Assembly (NCBI GenBank): GCA_022419385.1
Contig: JAJUBI010000008.1
Coordinates: 1,798,001-1,862,000, forward strand
Source of the DNA: Paraconiothyrium sp. Pb-2020
Taxonomy: Eukaryota; Ascomycota; Dothideomycetes; Pleosporales; Didymosphaeriaceae
Length of the DNA: 64,000 nucleotides
Direction of reading: 5' to 3'
A model generated the notes under the pieces. That model saw nothing but the letters and a program-made list of their open reading frames with translations, was not told the DNA's origin and did not search any database. A program made the position numbers and the translations under genes. This document shows positions 1-11,606 of this stretch, piece by piece. Numbering within the stretch: the stretch's first letter is position 1; each line of letters opens with the position of its first letter.

Positions 1-59
1 AAAAGACCAACATCAAAGAACTATGTCGAGAGATTGCCGGATCTCTGAAAGGCTTGCTA

Positions 60-3000
60 GCTCAGGGTATGCTTTGCCTGAGGACGACTAAAAGGACGAC
101 GGCAACGATGATGTGAATCAAACGCATCTACATTGGTAGTATGGCGGAGGTTTGGGGTAGAGTCCAAAGCGAAGGATACTACACGCTATGTGGCGGGGGA
201 GGGGTGTGGGATAAAAGGGCATGTGAGTCAGACACATGTGGGCTCGTTCGCTCTCTTGGAGAGAGCTTTGCTCAACCTTAAAAGGACAGTGAAGTATATT
301 ATGCTGCCTTCTTGGGACGAACTTGTGCAATGCGACTACATGTCCCAACATTGGTATGATGGGAACCAAAAGCAAGGATCGGCTCTATCATGTGGAGGGA
401 TGGGACAAAGTGAATGATGTCAGGAATGGATGTGGCAAAGGGGTTGTGAACTCAAGAAAAAGTTCAAAGATGCGCATGGGCTTTCCCTCCGGCATCAACA
501 AACCCTCTGTCTGGAAAGGGTATGTCAAACAGACCATGAGGTTTGTTATTATGTGTGTGCTGGACGGAGCTTGCCCTCACTACGGGTAACCAACAAGTCC
601 GCTGCCTTGCTTTGATGGGGACTGAGAACTGTGAAATAGGGAGACATGGTGGAGGAGTGGTGGAGGACTGAAAAGGGGGAGATGTTCAGAGTATGTGGCG
701 GAGGAGGTGTTTTAGCCTCAAAAATCACGCCGTAAGAAAACATGGGGCGGACACATAGCTATCGGAAGCAGGCATATGATGGAAAAGGGGTAGCTGCTGC
801 GCCTGATGGGTCTTCGCTGTCTTGTTATCACATGACCTGCTTGACGTTTAGGGGGTTAAAGCACCAGTACATCCTGGAAAACAAAATCACCGTGCCAGAA
901 TGACATATGGAAGAAGAAGGGAATCTAAAACAACTGTATCGCAAATGAATGTGGTGGACGAGACGTGATTTAAAATCCACACACGTCGCTGCGATGTTCT
1001 TTGCCCGTCGTGCCTCAAATACGCTACAAATCCGTACTATTTGTTCCCTTCGCCTCGAGCGAATGACGTGTGGCAAAGGGGGAGTGTAAAGCCACGAGTA
1101 GCATCCTACTGCTCTGTTCTTCACAGCTTTACTCCACTTACAGGGGACTAAAAGAAGAAGGCTAAAACACCATGGGTGACTACAAAAAGAGTTGGCTCCA
1201 TCCTATGGTGTGGAGCAGATGGGGGACTTGAACAGGACAGTACACAAAAGAACAGTAGTCGAAAGAATGTGGCGGAGGTGTTGGCAGTCATAAAGCTGTA
1301 GTCCGAGATTAGATGGCGTCTGTTCGCTCTCTCGAGGAATGGACGTTCGATCAGGGAGGAGTATAAAGCCTCAGTTGTTGTTCCAGACTCTGTGCTTCTC
1401 ACTACCATGCTCCTCTTTGGGGAGACTAAAATACGAGGTACAGAGTTCATGGGGAACTAGAAGCACAGGTGATACTAAAGGATGTGGTGGAGGAGAGGTG
1501 GACTCAAAATGCCCTCTGGAGCTGGATATGTGGCGGAGGAGTCGCGGGACTCAAAAAAACTCCACAAAGCCAACATGGGCTTCTGCTCGTCGTCTTGAAG
1601 AAATGAGACCAAGAAGCTATGCTAGGCATGGGGGGCATATCAATGCATGGTGGATCTTTGATGAAAGGCTCCTCATAGCTTTGTTTTGCGTGAGGCGACT
1701 AAAGGTATCCAGGTACGCCTTCATGGGGACTGGAACGGGCAATACCTACACGAGTGTGAAGGAGGCGATCTGGTGGACTCCAAACATTCGATCGACCTAG
1801 TGATGGGGCAGGGGAGCCGTGGACTTAAGGATTCCGCTACCAATGCCATGGGCTCTTGCTCGTCGTCTCCAGTCAACTAAATCAAGGTACTATGTTCGGC
1901 ATGGCGATGTATAAAGACCTGGTCGGTCTCTGATTACCTGCTTCTTGCAGTTTTGCTATACTTAAGGGTGATTAAAACCAGCGGCATACACCATCATTGG
2001 GACTGAAATTGTGAGCTGCCGTCAAACATGTGGAGGAGGAGACCTGGTGTACAAGAAAAGGCCGACCACAGGATGACCATGGCAGCAGAGTTGTCGGCAA
2101 TCATGAGATCTGCGAACTCGATGTATGGACTCGTCAACGCAGCATTCGCTTAACATGCGTTGCACGCGCTGTCGAAAGCTCAGACTGTCTGGACAAATGA
2201 GCGAAGTATGAAGTCTGATGTATTTCTAACAACTTGCTTCTTACCCACCCTTCCACTTGAATGTTTCGAGATGAAAGGAAAAGGGCTGTCATGGGAGCTA
2301 AAAGTACAAATGCTCAAATCATACGGGCATGGAGTTAGTCCATCCCAATACCAACATGCGAATGATCATGTGGCGGCGGATTCGCGGATCTAAATGGGAC
2401 ATGCGGATATGGTATGCGCTTCGCTGCTGTCTTGAAGAAGCTCGTGCTGGACGCGCCCATGTTCTCGGATTTGGTCTTCCAACATTCCAACAGATCGGGC
2501 TATGGGAGCTTCTTCTCGGCTCCCCGCGAAGGAAACCCGAACGAGCGAAAAGCTAAAAACGATTCGTACTCGCTCTATATGCTTTTCTCGTCGCAGCCCT
2601 TGACACTGTGCAACCTTGATGGTTTCTCGAAGCGACGAACCTATTGAAATCATGCTCTTGAAGTGGAGTGGAGACTGCTTTATGGCACCTAATGTACTCC
2701 TGGTTACCTCATTGTGTGAGGCCGTGCACTGGGGGGCCTGCCAACAGGTACAAAAGCCTCTCATGGGAAGGTCTTGTTCTTCACAAACTGCTCAACTTTC
2801 AAAGTGGCTAAAATTTCGAGCGCCTCTATCAAATAGCGACGAACGAAAACTTCAATATCTTGGGTCGCATGAGAACCTTGAGACCCAGGAGGAGTACGCT
2901 CATTACGCTGCAGCCTCGTCTAAAGCTGCGAGAAATGCGGTTCATGTGGAGGAGCGGAGTACTATAAGCATACTAGCTTGAGCATCATGGTGTGCTCTCT
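60..3000. repeat. Decayed tandem array, period about 260 bp
   Basis: The first 3 kb is filled with diverged copies of the same short words in the same order. A word like atgtggcggaggag, followed 5-15 nt later by ggactcaaaa, occurs near 141, 188, 388, 428, 644, 693, 903, 947, 1067, 1204, 1267, 1483, 1528, 2029, 2368 and 2944. These come in pairs about 45 nt apart, and the pairs recur every 250-300 nt. A second word, gctcgtcgtcttgaag, recurs near 243, 808, 1318, 1582, 1855 and 2415, with the same spacing or a multiple of it. A third, a T/C-rich stretch ending in gactaaaa, recurs near 1140, 1420, 1690, 1965 and 2295. Copies are too diverged to be a recent satellite. Open frames inside are short and on both strands, so I call no gene. 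It could be an old satellite or the remains of a repeated coding sequence. Confidence 0.7.
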
Positions 3001-4350
3001 GCCCCCTTTCTTGGGTCGAAAAATCTGCAATGAAAGTCGCGATGTGGAAACGCGGAAGACTAAATCAAACTGATAGCGCAGCCATGGCGTGCATGTCCCC
3101 TGTCCTGTTAGGAAATCTTTAGGAACGACACGATGTTTCTTCTCCCGAAACAGTTCTACAACGGTCCTACTCATCATGACCACAGGGTATGTTGCCCAAA
3201 GAAGTGTTTGGAGAATAAAAAACCCCGTTTGATTGCCAGCTGCGGAACGTATCGTTGGGGATATGAGTGTAGAGTTCGTTTTGACGGATATATAAGCGGT
3301 TGCGGCCAAGTTTGTGGCAGGCGGGAAAAGTACAAACGGGCAGGCCTGGTGTATTTCGATAGAGTAGATCGAACGGCCCTGAGGAGTCGAGCTCACGACA
3401 TCTGGCGGACTCCTGCTGAAGGATCGTGCAACGAGTTTGGTGTGACGATCCATTGGTAGATGCTGGGTTCAAATGTTTGGGTGCGCTAGCGGTCTCGGGC
3501 CGCACCTTACCTTGTATTGCAGTGCTTTATTCCAAATCCAAACCGACCATTCCACCGCACTTCTTAGATTCACGTCACTTTACCCTCGTCCATCTGTCAT
3601 CAATTACATGAGCGACTATACGTATCTCTTGACGGAACGCCGGCAATCGAGCTAGTGTACAATATGCGAACGGATACCAGGCACCCCGTATCTCTTCCCA
3701 CTGACCGTCTCCTCCTCCTTCGCATACGATCCGATCTTGGAACCTTGTGAACTTGATCGCAAACCGAGCGGAGCGGAGCGTTTTGGTTTCATTAATTTCA
3801 ATCTGCATGTTGGTACGCATGTCTGCAGGCGAGACCGCCAATCATCCCCAATGCGATGCTGTGCATGTATTAGCTCGCTTCGCCTCCTCTGCGGTCAAGA
3901 ACCGCCGTTCTGCCTCACTCGGAAAGCAGAGCACAGCCCTGCTTCTGCCTCAGACCATTGCTGACCGGCGAAACGACTTGCAGCCTTCCGACAGCTGCCT
4001 AGTATGGTGCAGAGTTCTATGATGACGAAGGGGTCACAAACATCATCTGGGGCATGTTCGAAGCGAGAATGTGCACGGATGACGTGGCGCTGCGAGCTGC
4101 AGTACGGAATCAGCCCCAGACTGCGCCTCGTGGAGCCGCATGAACTTGAAAACTCAAGAATCGAGTCGATCCCTCCGAAGCTTTGCCAACTCATCCTACC
4201 CCAGATTTCATCCTATTCGGCCCGCTTTCCGCCCGTTGCAAGCATATTCGCAGACCTATCGTGAGCAGTCGTAACGTTGAATAGACAAGTTAATGTGCAG
4301 GGATCTGCATTTGCCATTGCCGGGGCTTCCCTCCTAATCGATTCGACACT
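3001..4350. other. Intergenic, no gene recognised
   Basis: Several overlapping open frames of 60-160 codons exist on both strands, but none shows a recognisable domain, good codon pattern or splice structure. The right end is presumably the promoter of the CorA-like gene that starts at 4351. Confidence 0.5.
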
Positions 4351-6137
4351 ATGTTGCCGATGCGAAACCTGCAGAGTGGATTCGCAGAAAAACCAAAAGA
4401 GGGTGCGAGAGCGAATAATAGAATTGTGGCTCCAAGTCCAGATCTACGACCTTCCAGCGAAGAGACAATTGGCAGTTGGTTATGTGAAGAAGGTATAACT
4501 TTTCATCATCATCCCTGGAGTCTTCGCTTACCGTATCAGGATCCGATTACCAGAAATTCATCGCTGCAGTCAGCGGTTCCAACCCTGGGCTCAAATATCC
4601 GGATCCAAATAACGCGAACTATTCCTTGACGGACAACAATGCTCTAGTAGTCTTACTTGAAGCACCTTTGAACGGACAAGTCGAATTCGATAAAACGGAA
4701 TTCAAAAATCCTCAAGACCTCGCCGCACATTTTGGAGAAGTCTCGCCGTCTGCCGAGAATCATGATCGAAGACGAATATATATCATGGAAGGCTTGGCAA
4801 AGAAATATATCTCCATCCTAGGCGGTCATTTCATGATGGATCCGTCCTTCTTCCAGAGACAAGAAAGGACCTGCGTTTGGAGTAATGATTTTACTCCCGT
4901 TTCCGACGCGTTGCCACATCCCGCCCTGCTCAATCCGGAGAACAGCTTCCACCTTCAGTACTGTGAACTAAGGCAGTTCAACAAGGCAATCGAAAACAAG
5001 CCTTACTTCTGCAAACGAACGAGGCGACATGTAGGAATGACGCCACCGCGTCATAAAGAGGACTCCACGACCGGCATTCTCAGAAGAAAGGTATCTTGGT
5101 GGTGCAGAAGAACGTCGCAGGGCGGCTGGGATGGTAAGTCAAAGTATCAATCAGATCGTTAAGCATACTGACTCGGTGTTGAAGTGGTCATCCTCTGCGA
5201 CCCTCAGCTGGATGAGCTGGATGTGAAGCCCAGAGAATACAATACAAGTAGCGGCACGTACAAGGATCTAAAGCGATCAGACGATTTGAGAAATGCGCCT
5301 TTCCAGGATGGATATATCGATTTCATACCACCTCCCTCGTCTCTCGTTGCTGCCAACAAGCCGAAGCATCCACATAGCTCTATGCTACGGGACCTAGTCC
5401 ACTATTACTTGAACCACGCCGAATTATTCACCACAGGTGAATGGGCCGAACCAACTCAAACGTCATTCTTTGTCAAGAAGATCGTAGCTGCACATTACTT
5501 GCAGCTCGTCGACTACATCAAAGCCATGTTGCCTTCCCTCGAGCTACGCCTGACCACCGCCTGGGTCGAAGAGCAAGATCAATGGAAGTCGCTCCAAACC
5601 ATCTCCCGCCGTTGTGGCAATTATCGAGATGACATTGAGGACACACTGCTGAGTCTCGGATACCCTATCGACGCACTAAAGACTGGGCGAGGCTTGGGCT
5701 GGAAAGATTGCCAGAAAGACTTCCAATACATCTATTTCCGGCTCAAGGTTCTGAAAGAGCGTGCAGACACTCTTATGCAGTCAATGACCGGCCTGGCAAG
5801 CATCGCCGGTAACAGACAGAATCTGGAAGAGGCGAAGCGTGTGAAGCGTTTGAATCTACTCGCGTTGTTGTTCGTGCCGCTAGCGTATACGTCTAGCTTG
5901 TTCAGCATGCAGGACGATTACGCGCCGAATAAGGGGAGCTTCTGGGTATATTGGGTATGCGCGCTGTCAGTGGTTGGTCTGACGCTCATCATTACGTGGA
6001 CACTGGACTCAGCATTGGACGAAGCAGCACAATGGGACGTGCCCTTCCGCAGGTGGTTGCGGAGCAAGCGGTACCCAGACCAAAAATTGGAACCAGCACC
6101 GAAGGAAAGAACAGGGACGGGGTTTTACAAGTTGTGA
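4351..6137 (+). CDS. CorA-like cation channel family protein
   Basis: Three exons: 4351-4492, 4540-5133 and 5185-6137, giving about 562 residues. The introns are 47 and 51 nt and start gtataa and gtaagt; both joins keep phase 1. The start at 4351 is the first ATG in the frame that joins exon 2; an ATG three codons on is also possible. The C-terminal quarter has two membrane segments, about residues 467-486 and 498-518, preceded by a long charged helical region. That is the layout of the CorA magnesium channel superfamily, in which the first helix lines the pore. The canonical GMN tripeptide at the end of the first helix is not present; the sequence there reads SSLFSM. Many fungal CorA-like proteins of this kind have no proven ion specificity. 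It stands alone, with no operon-like neighbours. Confidence 0.75.
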
Positions 6138-6835
6138 TACCTGTTTCTTATGCTACGACTGACGAATCTTCTTTCAAACTATCAAATATCTACAATGAGC
6201 TTTTTTATCCGATATATCGTAGTACCGCCATTAACCATGTCTCTCAGCCGCGCCATCGGCTTCGACAGCGATTTTACCACGGCTCCATCTTCACACACTT
6301 CCTCACACTGCTCGAATGTCACAGACCCTCGTTGCTCACATCGTGCCTCTTCGGCATATCTACGACCCGTTTAACTAAGTTCTCAAAAATGCTAGATGTT
6401 TCTGCAGCCGGTTTTTGTAATTCTTCCAGACTTTTAACTTGAGCATCTGAGCCGATGCTGAGGAGGCCTGCATGTAATATAGGAGGTGGCCACTGCTAGA
6501 CATTATTGGGGCTTCTATGTGTGATCTTAGCCTCGATTTGAAACTCGAAGCATAGGACATCACTTACAGGGTATCAAAATCGAGGAGCCTGATGTTACTG
6601 TTCGCGTCGAACTTTCCTACGTGACGGGTTAGCCATCCGTAGCCTTGTGCATGTTCTCTTTCGGCAGTTTAACATGTGCTGCTAGGTAGTGTTGTGGAGA
6701 CAGCTACGAATGTACGCCGGTAGTAACAATTGATGTAGGCAAAAGTAAACACTTTGGACTCTTTGATATGTTACTGTCCCTGTACACCTTGTGCCCATCC
6801 CCTTTTTGCAGAAGCATGACTTCCATTTCACACCC
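6138..6835. other. Intergenic, no gene recognised
   Basis: This stretch holds the 3' flanks of two convergent genes. Only short open frames without recognisable content are present. Confidence 0.5.
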
Positions 6836-7294
6836 TCAGCTTCCAACCATCCCCTTCACCCATACCAATCCCTTCTTCACTCTCATCCCCACCTTCCCAC
6901 CTCCCTCCTTCTCCTGCCACCAGAACCTCACCCCTACACTCCCACCCTCTATCCCCTCCTCACCATCCCCCACCGTCACCTTGCCCAGTATATCCGTCAC
7001 CCCTCCATCCGGACTCAACACCACCTTCAACACCCCTTCCTCCTTTACAAACTCATGAAGAACAATCCACTCCGCGCGCGTCATCGCTGTAGTCGTCAGC
7101 GTGGGCCTGCTAAAACGGTCGTAGAGTAAGAGACACGGGACGTGCAGTTCGTAGAAGCGAGTTCCTGATTCGAGGATGAGGGGGAGCGTGCGGATGGGGC
7201 CGCCGTGGGGGGAAATGTAGAGGAGGTCAGAGAGCCGGGAGTGGCGGTGGGGGAGGAGGTAGAGGGTGAGATCAGGGAGGGACGGAGGAGGCAT
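6836..7294 (-). CDS. Small hypothetical protein, 152 aa
   Basis: This is an intronless frame of 152 codons with a good ATG at 7294. I do not recognise the family. The first half (MPPPSLPDLTLYLLPHRHSR onward) alternates hydrophobic and basic residues and reads like a small soluble domain. The second half has glycine- and valine-rich strands with charged turns (GGVTDILGKVTVGDGEEG). There is no signal peptide or clear membrane segment. The opposite strand is also open for about 110 codons, but its composition is Pro/Thr/Ser/His-rich and looks like a shadow. The gene lies downstream of the pirin gene on the same strand, separated by about 290 bp. It could be a fungus-specific orphan. Confidence 0.5.
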   Translation of the reverse strand: MPPPSLPDLTLYLLPHRHSRLSDLLYISPHGGPIRTLPLILESGTRFYELHVPCLLLYDRFSRPTLTTTAMTRAEWIVLHEFVKEEGVLKVVLSPDGGVTDILGKVTVGDGEEGIEGGSVGVRFWWQEKEGGGKVGMRVKKGLVWVKGMVGS

Positions 7295-7588
7295 GTGGAT
7301 AGTGTGAAGTTTTTGTTTTGGGGTTAGAGTTCGTTGCTTTATATACTGTAGTAATGATAGTTCTGAAAGGATGTAGGGGTTCGTGGACGCGATGTAGGAG
7401 GGCTCTGTGTGTGATCTCCCGGCTTGGGTGAACTCAATCCATCCTCCAATTAAGGATGCGCATTGTTTAGGAGACGTTGGCAGATATTGAAGGAATAATT
7501 GACTTCTTATGTGGAAGAGGCTGAAAAGCCAAGGTATCTAAACTATATGTACAGAAAGCATTGGAAAACATCATATCACTAAATGTGA

Positions 7589-8701
7589 TCAGTGAACCAT
7601 GCTCTTTCCAATCTCAGATTCCCAGTTGTTGGCGCGCTCGAAACCGTTCGAGTGTGTTTGGTAATCCGTCATGGCTTGAATGACTTCATCACGGCTTGTC
7701 ACGACGAAAGGGCCGTACTGGACTATAGGCTGGTCCAGTGGAAGCCCAGCGACGAGAATAAATCGCGACTCAGATTCAGCACCCTCTTCTACGGCAGCTT
7801 CGATGCTGTCTCCTTTCTTGTCAAAGACAACGTTGTGGTATTGGGGGATCGGTCGCGATACACCCTCCGAGGAGAAAATCGTGGTGCCATTGAGCGTGTA
7901 TGCGAAAGCGTTCCAGCCCTTGGGCAGTGCCTGTTTCACGGTGCCGCCTGGCTGCACTGTGAAGTCGAGCAGCCAGACAGGGGTGTATGCCAGCTCTTTG
8001 AGCGAATCGGTGTCATATGCCCGCCCACTGATGATCTTGACCTTCACTTTGCCATTGTCGCCGGTAGCTTCAGGTATCTCCTTCGCCCTAAGATCCCGGT
8101 ATCGCGGTTCGCAGGACTTCAATTCCTTCGGTAAGTCGACCCATAGTTGCATGCCCACGTTGGGTGATCCGTCTTCGTTCTGTCGCGGCATCTCAGCGTG
8201 AACGATGCCCCGCCCAGCCGTCATGAATTGCAGATCACCTGCTTCGATAGTGCCTGCGTGGCCTGCGAAGTCTTCGTGGTCGACTGCGCCAGATAGGAGG
8301 TATGTGATCGTCTCCTGGCCCCGGTGGGGGTGGTCAGGGAAACCAGCGCCTGGCGGAATGGCGAAGTGGTCGAGCATGAGGAATGGCGAAAAGTTGCGGA
8401 GTTGCGGGGTTCCAATGGATCTCCGTACTCGTGCACCTGCGCCTTCAGATTGTTCGATAGCCAGGAACGACTTTTGGATCTTGCGCGGGGCAGTCGTGGT
8501 GAGGGGTTCGTCGGGGATTACGGGCAATCCCCTGAAAGATGTCGACGTGTTGGTCGCCATAGCGCGTGTGGTGTTTGTAGGATTCAAAACTGGTCGGATG
8601 TGTTTTGATAATTGCGTAAAGCGTGAAAGCATGTACTCGTTGTTGTAGAGTGCGATGACGATTGCAGCGATGGCGAAAAGTATAGAGAAGAATGTCTTCA
8701 T
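7589..8701 (-). CDS. Pirin family protein
   Basis: This intronless gene codes for 370 residues. Pirins are bicupin iron proteins; some act as quercetin 2,3-dioxygenases and others as nuclear cofactors. The N-terminal cupin is clear. The four metal ligands of the family are present in FPDHPHRGQET (His124, His126) and GRGIVHAEMP (His168, Glu170). The C-terminal cupin follows with VWLLDFTVQPGG and the usual tail. Unusual for the family is an N-terminal extension of about 47 residues with a hydrophobic run at residues 3-19, which could be a signal anchor or mitochondrial presequence. An internal ATG at residue 48 (MATNTSTSF) would give an ordinary cytosolic or nuclear pirin of about 323 residues, so two isoforms are possible. 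I give the longer start because it is the first ATG. Confidence 0.88.
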   Translation of the reverse strand: MKTFFSILFAIAAIVIALYNNEYMLSRFTQLSKHIRPVLNPTNTTRAMATNTSTSFRGLPVIPDEPLTTTAPRKIQKSFLAIEQSEGAGARVRRSIGTPQLRNFSPFLMLDHFAIPPGAGFPDHPHRGQETITYLLSGAVDHEDFAGHAGTIEAGDLQFMTAGRGIVHAEMPRQNEDGSPNVGMQLWVDLPKELKSCEPRYRDLRAKEIPEATGDNGKVKVKIISGRAYDTDSLKELAYTPVWLLDFTVQPGGTVKQALPKGWNAFAYTLNGTTIFSSEGVSRPIPQYHNVVFDKKGDSIEAAVEEGAESESRFILVAGLPLDQPIVQYGPFVVTSRDEVIQAMTDYQTHSNGFERANNWESEIGKSMVH

Positions 8702-9698
8702 CGATCGCGCGGGGTCTACTTATACTTGTAGCGGGGATGTTGTCGAGAAGATTCGAACGAGGAGCTAGAAATAGTCGAAGAAGTTGGCGCCATGATGAGA
8801 GCTTGTGTAAGACGTTAGAAAGCGGCGATGATTGGAAGAAGCTTGGCGGCCGTTTTGCTTTGGCAATCCTGACCAAGCAGCCACAGATGGCACTTGCCCT
8901 CGGTAATCGATCGTCACGTGCGTGTTCTAGCGCAAATCCCGCGGACGGATGGTGGCGCTAACCCAAGTATTGTTCGATGAGCCTCACGTACATCGATCAT
9001 CTCAGCGATCCTCAGTGATTCTCAGCGGCTTGGGCTTGGAATTATCGATCTGTTGTCCCTGTATTCTGCACGACTGGAATGCCGGGTGCCCGAGTATGAG
9101 CCTTTGAGTAGAGGACCCACGACTACTAATATTTCAGTTATCATGTATACTTTGCGCCGACCTTCGAATCTACTTTTACAATTAGCCAGGATCATCTTGC
9201 GGTCCGAAATGATAGCTTTGCAAGAGTTAGAATGGTATGCGTATCCGCTCACCGGTCATAACGCGTGCAAGGTTGCAGTCTCTTGCACCCGCGTCAAGTT
9301 GCGCAACCCAAGGCCTTCAACTTTCTCCTTAACAAATGTGCGAACATGTAGGTTCCGACTCAGCAACTTGGAATAATGTTCCAGTGATTTCGTTGCAACG
9401 ATTCCGTAGATACCTTGAGCAATGGTTCTGTGGTCTTCAGCCTTGTACAACATGCTGCGCCCCACCGGCCTTCTCGACTCAGCAAGGCATCATTGGTCCT
9501 TTCTACTATGTGTAGGCTGCGTTTTTAATGCAGCCGGTCAGCTGTTAACTCTACTTAAGCCACTGATAGGCCTGAATCTTCTAGATCACCCGTGTCCTTT
9601 TCTCCTCATTTTCTGCGGCATAGCGACTTCCCAGCGCGAATGCGATAACGCTTCTACACCCCTAGAATCGTTACAATGACGCTATAGATTGGTCCACG
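8702..9698. other. Intergenic, no gene recognised
   Basis: This region separates the divergent pirin and HET genes. Open frames of 60-110 codons exist on both strands, but none has recognisable content. It should hold both promoters. Confidence 0.5.
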
Positions 9699-11606
9699 AT
9701 GGATAAATGTCAATGCAAGCGGCCGGATCTCCAAAGCCTTCCAGGAGGCTTTTGCTGCATGAGCTGCGGCTATTTCAGCCCATTCGAAGCTCAATCCGAA
9801 ATCGCGAGCACTAGCTGCGGTTATTTCAGCCCATTCGAAGCTCAATCCGAAATCGCGAGCACTAGCTGCGGTTATTTCAGCCCATTCGAAGCTCATTCCG
9901 AAATCGCGAGCACTAGCAGCGGCCACGCAAAATACCACTACAAACAACTACTCTCTGACAACTATATACGGCTCGTACGATTGCGCGGAGGTTCCACCGA
10001 GGATGATTTGCAATGCGACATTCTTCTCACCACTCTGGAAGGTCACTGGATGTATGAAGCATTATCGTATACGTGGGGCGACAACACAACATCAAACACT
10101 ATATATACTCCAGAAGGTTCGTTAGGAGTTACGGCCAATCTATACGCGGCTTTGAGGGACCTGCGCTTTGCTGCGAAAGATCGAATTCTATGGGTCGACG
10201 CTATTTGCATCAATCAAGACAGCAATTCGGAGAAGAACCACCAGGTTCCTCTCATGAGGTCAATTTTTGCAAAAGCGAAGCGCGTTGTCATTTATGTCGG
10301 CCCAGATGCGACCCAGAAGATAGTAAGACTTTTCAAATGTTTTAATGATACGGACTATCATCACTTCCATCATCAAGGTCGACACCAACGCTTTGACCAG
10401 CTAGAACTGTCGGAGTTTCTCTCAAGACCCTGGTGGAGCAGGGTCTGGATTCTCCAAGAAGTCGCCGTTGCAAAAGAAGCCCTACTTATGTGTGGTACAG
10501 CAACGATCGATTGGGCCAAATTCACAGCTGCTCACATAGTTGCTAGGAAATTGGTGCCAAGCGACCAGCGGCGTGCCACGCCTCCCGTACTTTTGTTACC
10601 TAACCATGATGCAACACCTCTTAGAGACTTCATGTCCCTCATGCATACGGCGCGGAGCTCCAAGTCTTCCGACCCCAGGGACAAAGTGTATGCACTTCTC
10701 GGTCTCTTAAGCCCTAAGGTTCACCATACACTGGTAGCAGACTACGATATTTCCAAGCGCGAGCTGTACGTCGACCTTCTCATGAACATCATCGCCACGT
10801 ACAGAAGTCTCGAGATACTTTGTTTCATCGGTCGAGATACATATAGCACGAAAAGTTTTCATTGGAAAGAGGAAGTAGCTAGGGCAGTCTCCGTGAATGA
10901 AAGTTTTAAGTCAGGCCGCTTTTCTCACGACCATGTCGGACTGGATTATCGCTTTCGGGGCACTGAACAAACACTCAACATGGAGCAATCGCTGGGTTGG
11001 GACGAAGAGCCGATAATTCAAGAATCTTTTCCTTCATGGCTGCCGCAGTTGGATCTTCCGCAGGTTTTACTTTCCTACTGCCACATTGGTTGTGGACAGG
11101 GAACTTGGCCGTTGCCGATTGCCAACATTTGCACCAAGACGTACGATCATGATAAACCAGCCTTAACGATTCAGATCATAGCTATGGACGCTTTAATCCA
11201 GCCTCCATGCTCTTTGAGCCACCTCTACTTCATAACAAGCGATGAATTCGTAAGACGCGATGAACACCTATCAAAATCAAAAAATCTTCTTGCTTGGTAT
11301 GCAAATCGTGGCTGGCCCCCAAGCAGGCAAGACTACACGTCCATCGAGAGGTTTTGCAACGGACGTACACTCAAATTCACCCACTCATCTTGGATCATAT
11401 GTTCTGACCGAGTTCGCGTGGGAGACAAAGTGTGCCTAGTCTATGGTGTTAGAGTGCCGTTAGTTTTGAGACCGGTTGAACAGAAAGGGAGCTGCCAAAC
11501 TTTCGAGCTACTTGGGGAATGTTTCGTGGACAACCCAAAGTATGCCCTCGAGGATCTTGACCGTCTAGCGACGTCTCTGGAATGGGAACGCGTCTGCTTG
11601 ATATAG
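9699..11606 (+). CDS. HET domain protein with N-terminal tandem repeat
   Basis: This intronless gene codes for 635 residues. The HET domain, found in fungal heterokaryon incompatibility proteins that trigger cell death after non-self fusion, is recognised by its three conserved blocks: YEALSYTWGD (residues 119-128), LWVDAICINQ (164-173) and, further on, RPWWSRVWILQEV. A later block, SSDPRDKVYALLGLL, is also typical. The C-terminal half is the usual poorly conserved extension. Residues 22-72 are three copies of a 17-residue unit, SCGYFSPFEAQSEIAST. The region before it has CxC and CC pairs. No NACHT or WD40 domain follows, so this is a stand-alone HET protein. It could regulate incompatibility, but many HET paralogues have no known partner. 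Confidence 0.85.
   Translation: MDKCQCKRPDLQSLPGGFCCMSCGYFSPFEAQSEIASTSCGYFSPFEAQSEIASTSCGYFSPFEAHSEIASTSSGHAKYHYKQLLSDNYIRLVRLRGGSTEDDLQCDILLTTLEGHWMYEALSYTWGDNTTSNTIYTPEGSLGVTANLYAALRDLRFAAKDRILWVDAICINQDSNSEKNHQVPLMRSIFAKAKRVVIYVGPDATQKIVRLFKCFNDTDYHHFHHQGRHQRFDQLELSEFLSRPWWSRVWILQEVAVAKEALLMCGTATIDWAKFTAAHIVARKLVPSDQRRATPPVLLLPNHDATPLRDFMSLMHTARSSKSSDPRDKVYALLGLLSPKVHHTLVADYDISKRELYVDLLMNIIATYRSLEILCFIGRDTYSTKSFHWKEEVARAVSVNESFKSGRFSHDHVGLDYRFRGTEQTLNMEQSLGWDEEPIIQESFPSWLPQLDLPQVLLSYCHIGCGQGTWPLPIANICTKTYDHDKPALTIQIIAMDALIQPPCSLSHLYFITSDEFVRRDEHLSKSKNLLAWYANRGWPPSRQDYTSIERFCNGRTLKFTHSSWIICSDRVRVGDKVCLVYGVRVPLVLRPVEQKGSCQTFELLGECFVDNPKYALEDLDRLATSLEWERVCLI
9762..9914 (+). repeat. Three-copy 51-bp in-frame tandem repeat
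   Basis: Units lie at 9762-9812, 9813-9863 and 9864-9914, followed by a short degenerate piece. They differ only at single bases: unit 1 has ggc where the others have ggt, and unit 3 has a Gln-to-His change. The unit is 17 codons, so copy changes keep the HET reading frame. Near identity implies recent expansion. Confidence 0.95.

Noticed and set aside
118..3505. Many short overlapping frames at the left end as genes
   Set aside because: They lie on both strands inside or next to the decayed repeat, have no shared reading frame across units and no domains.
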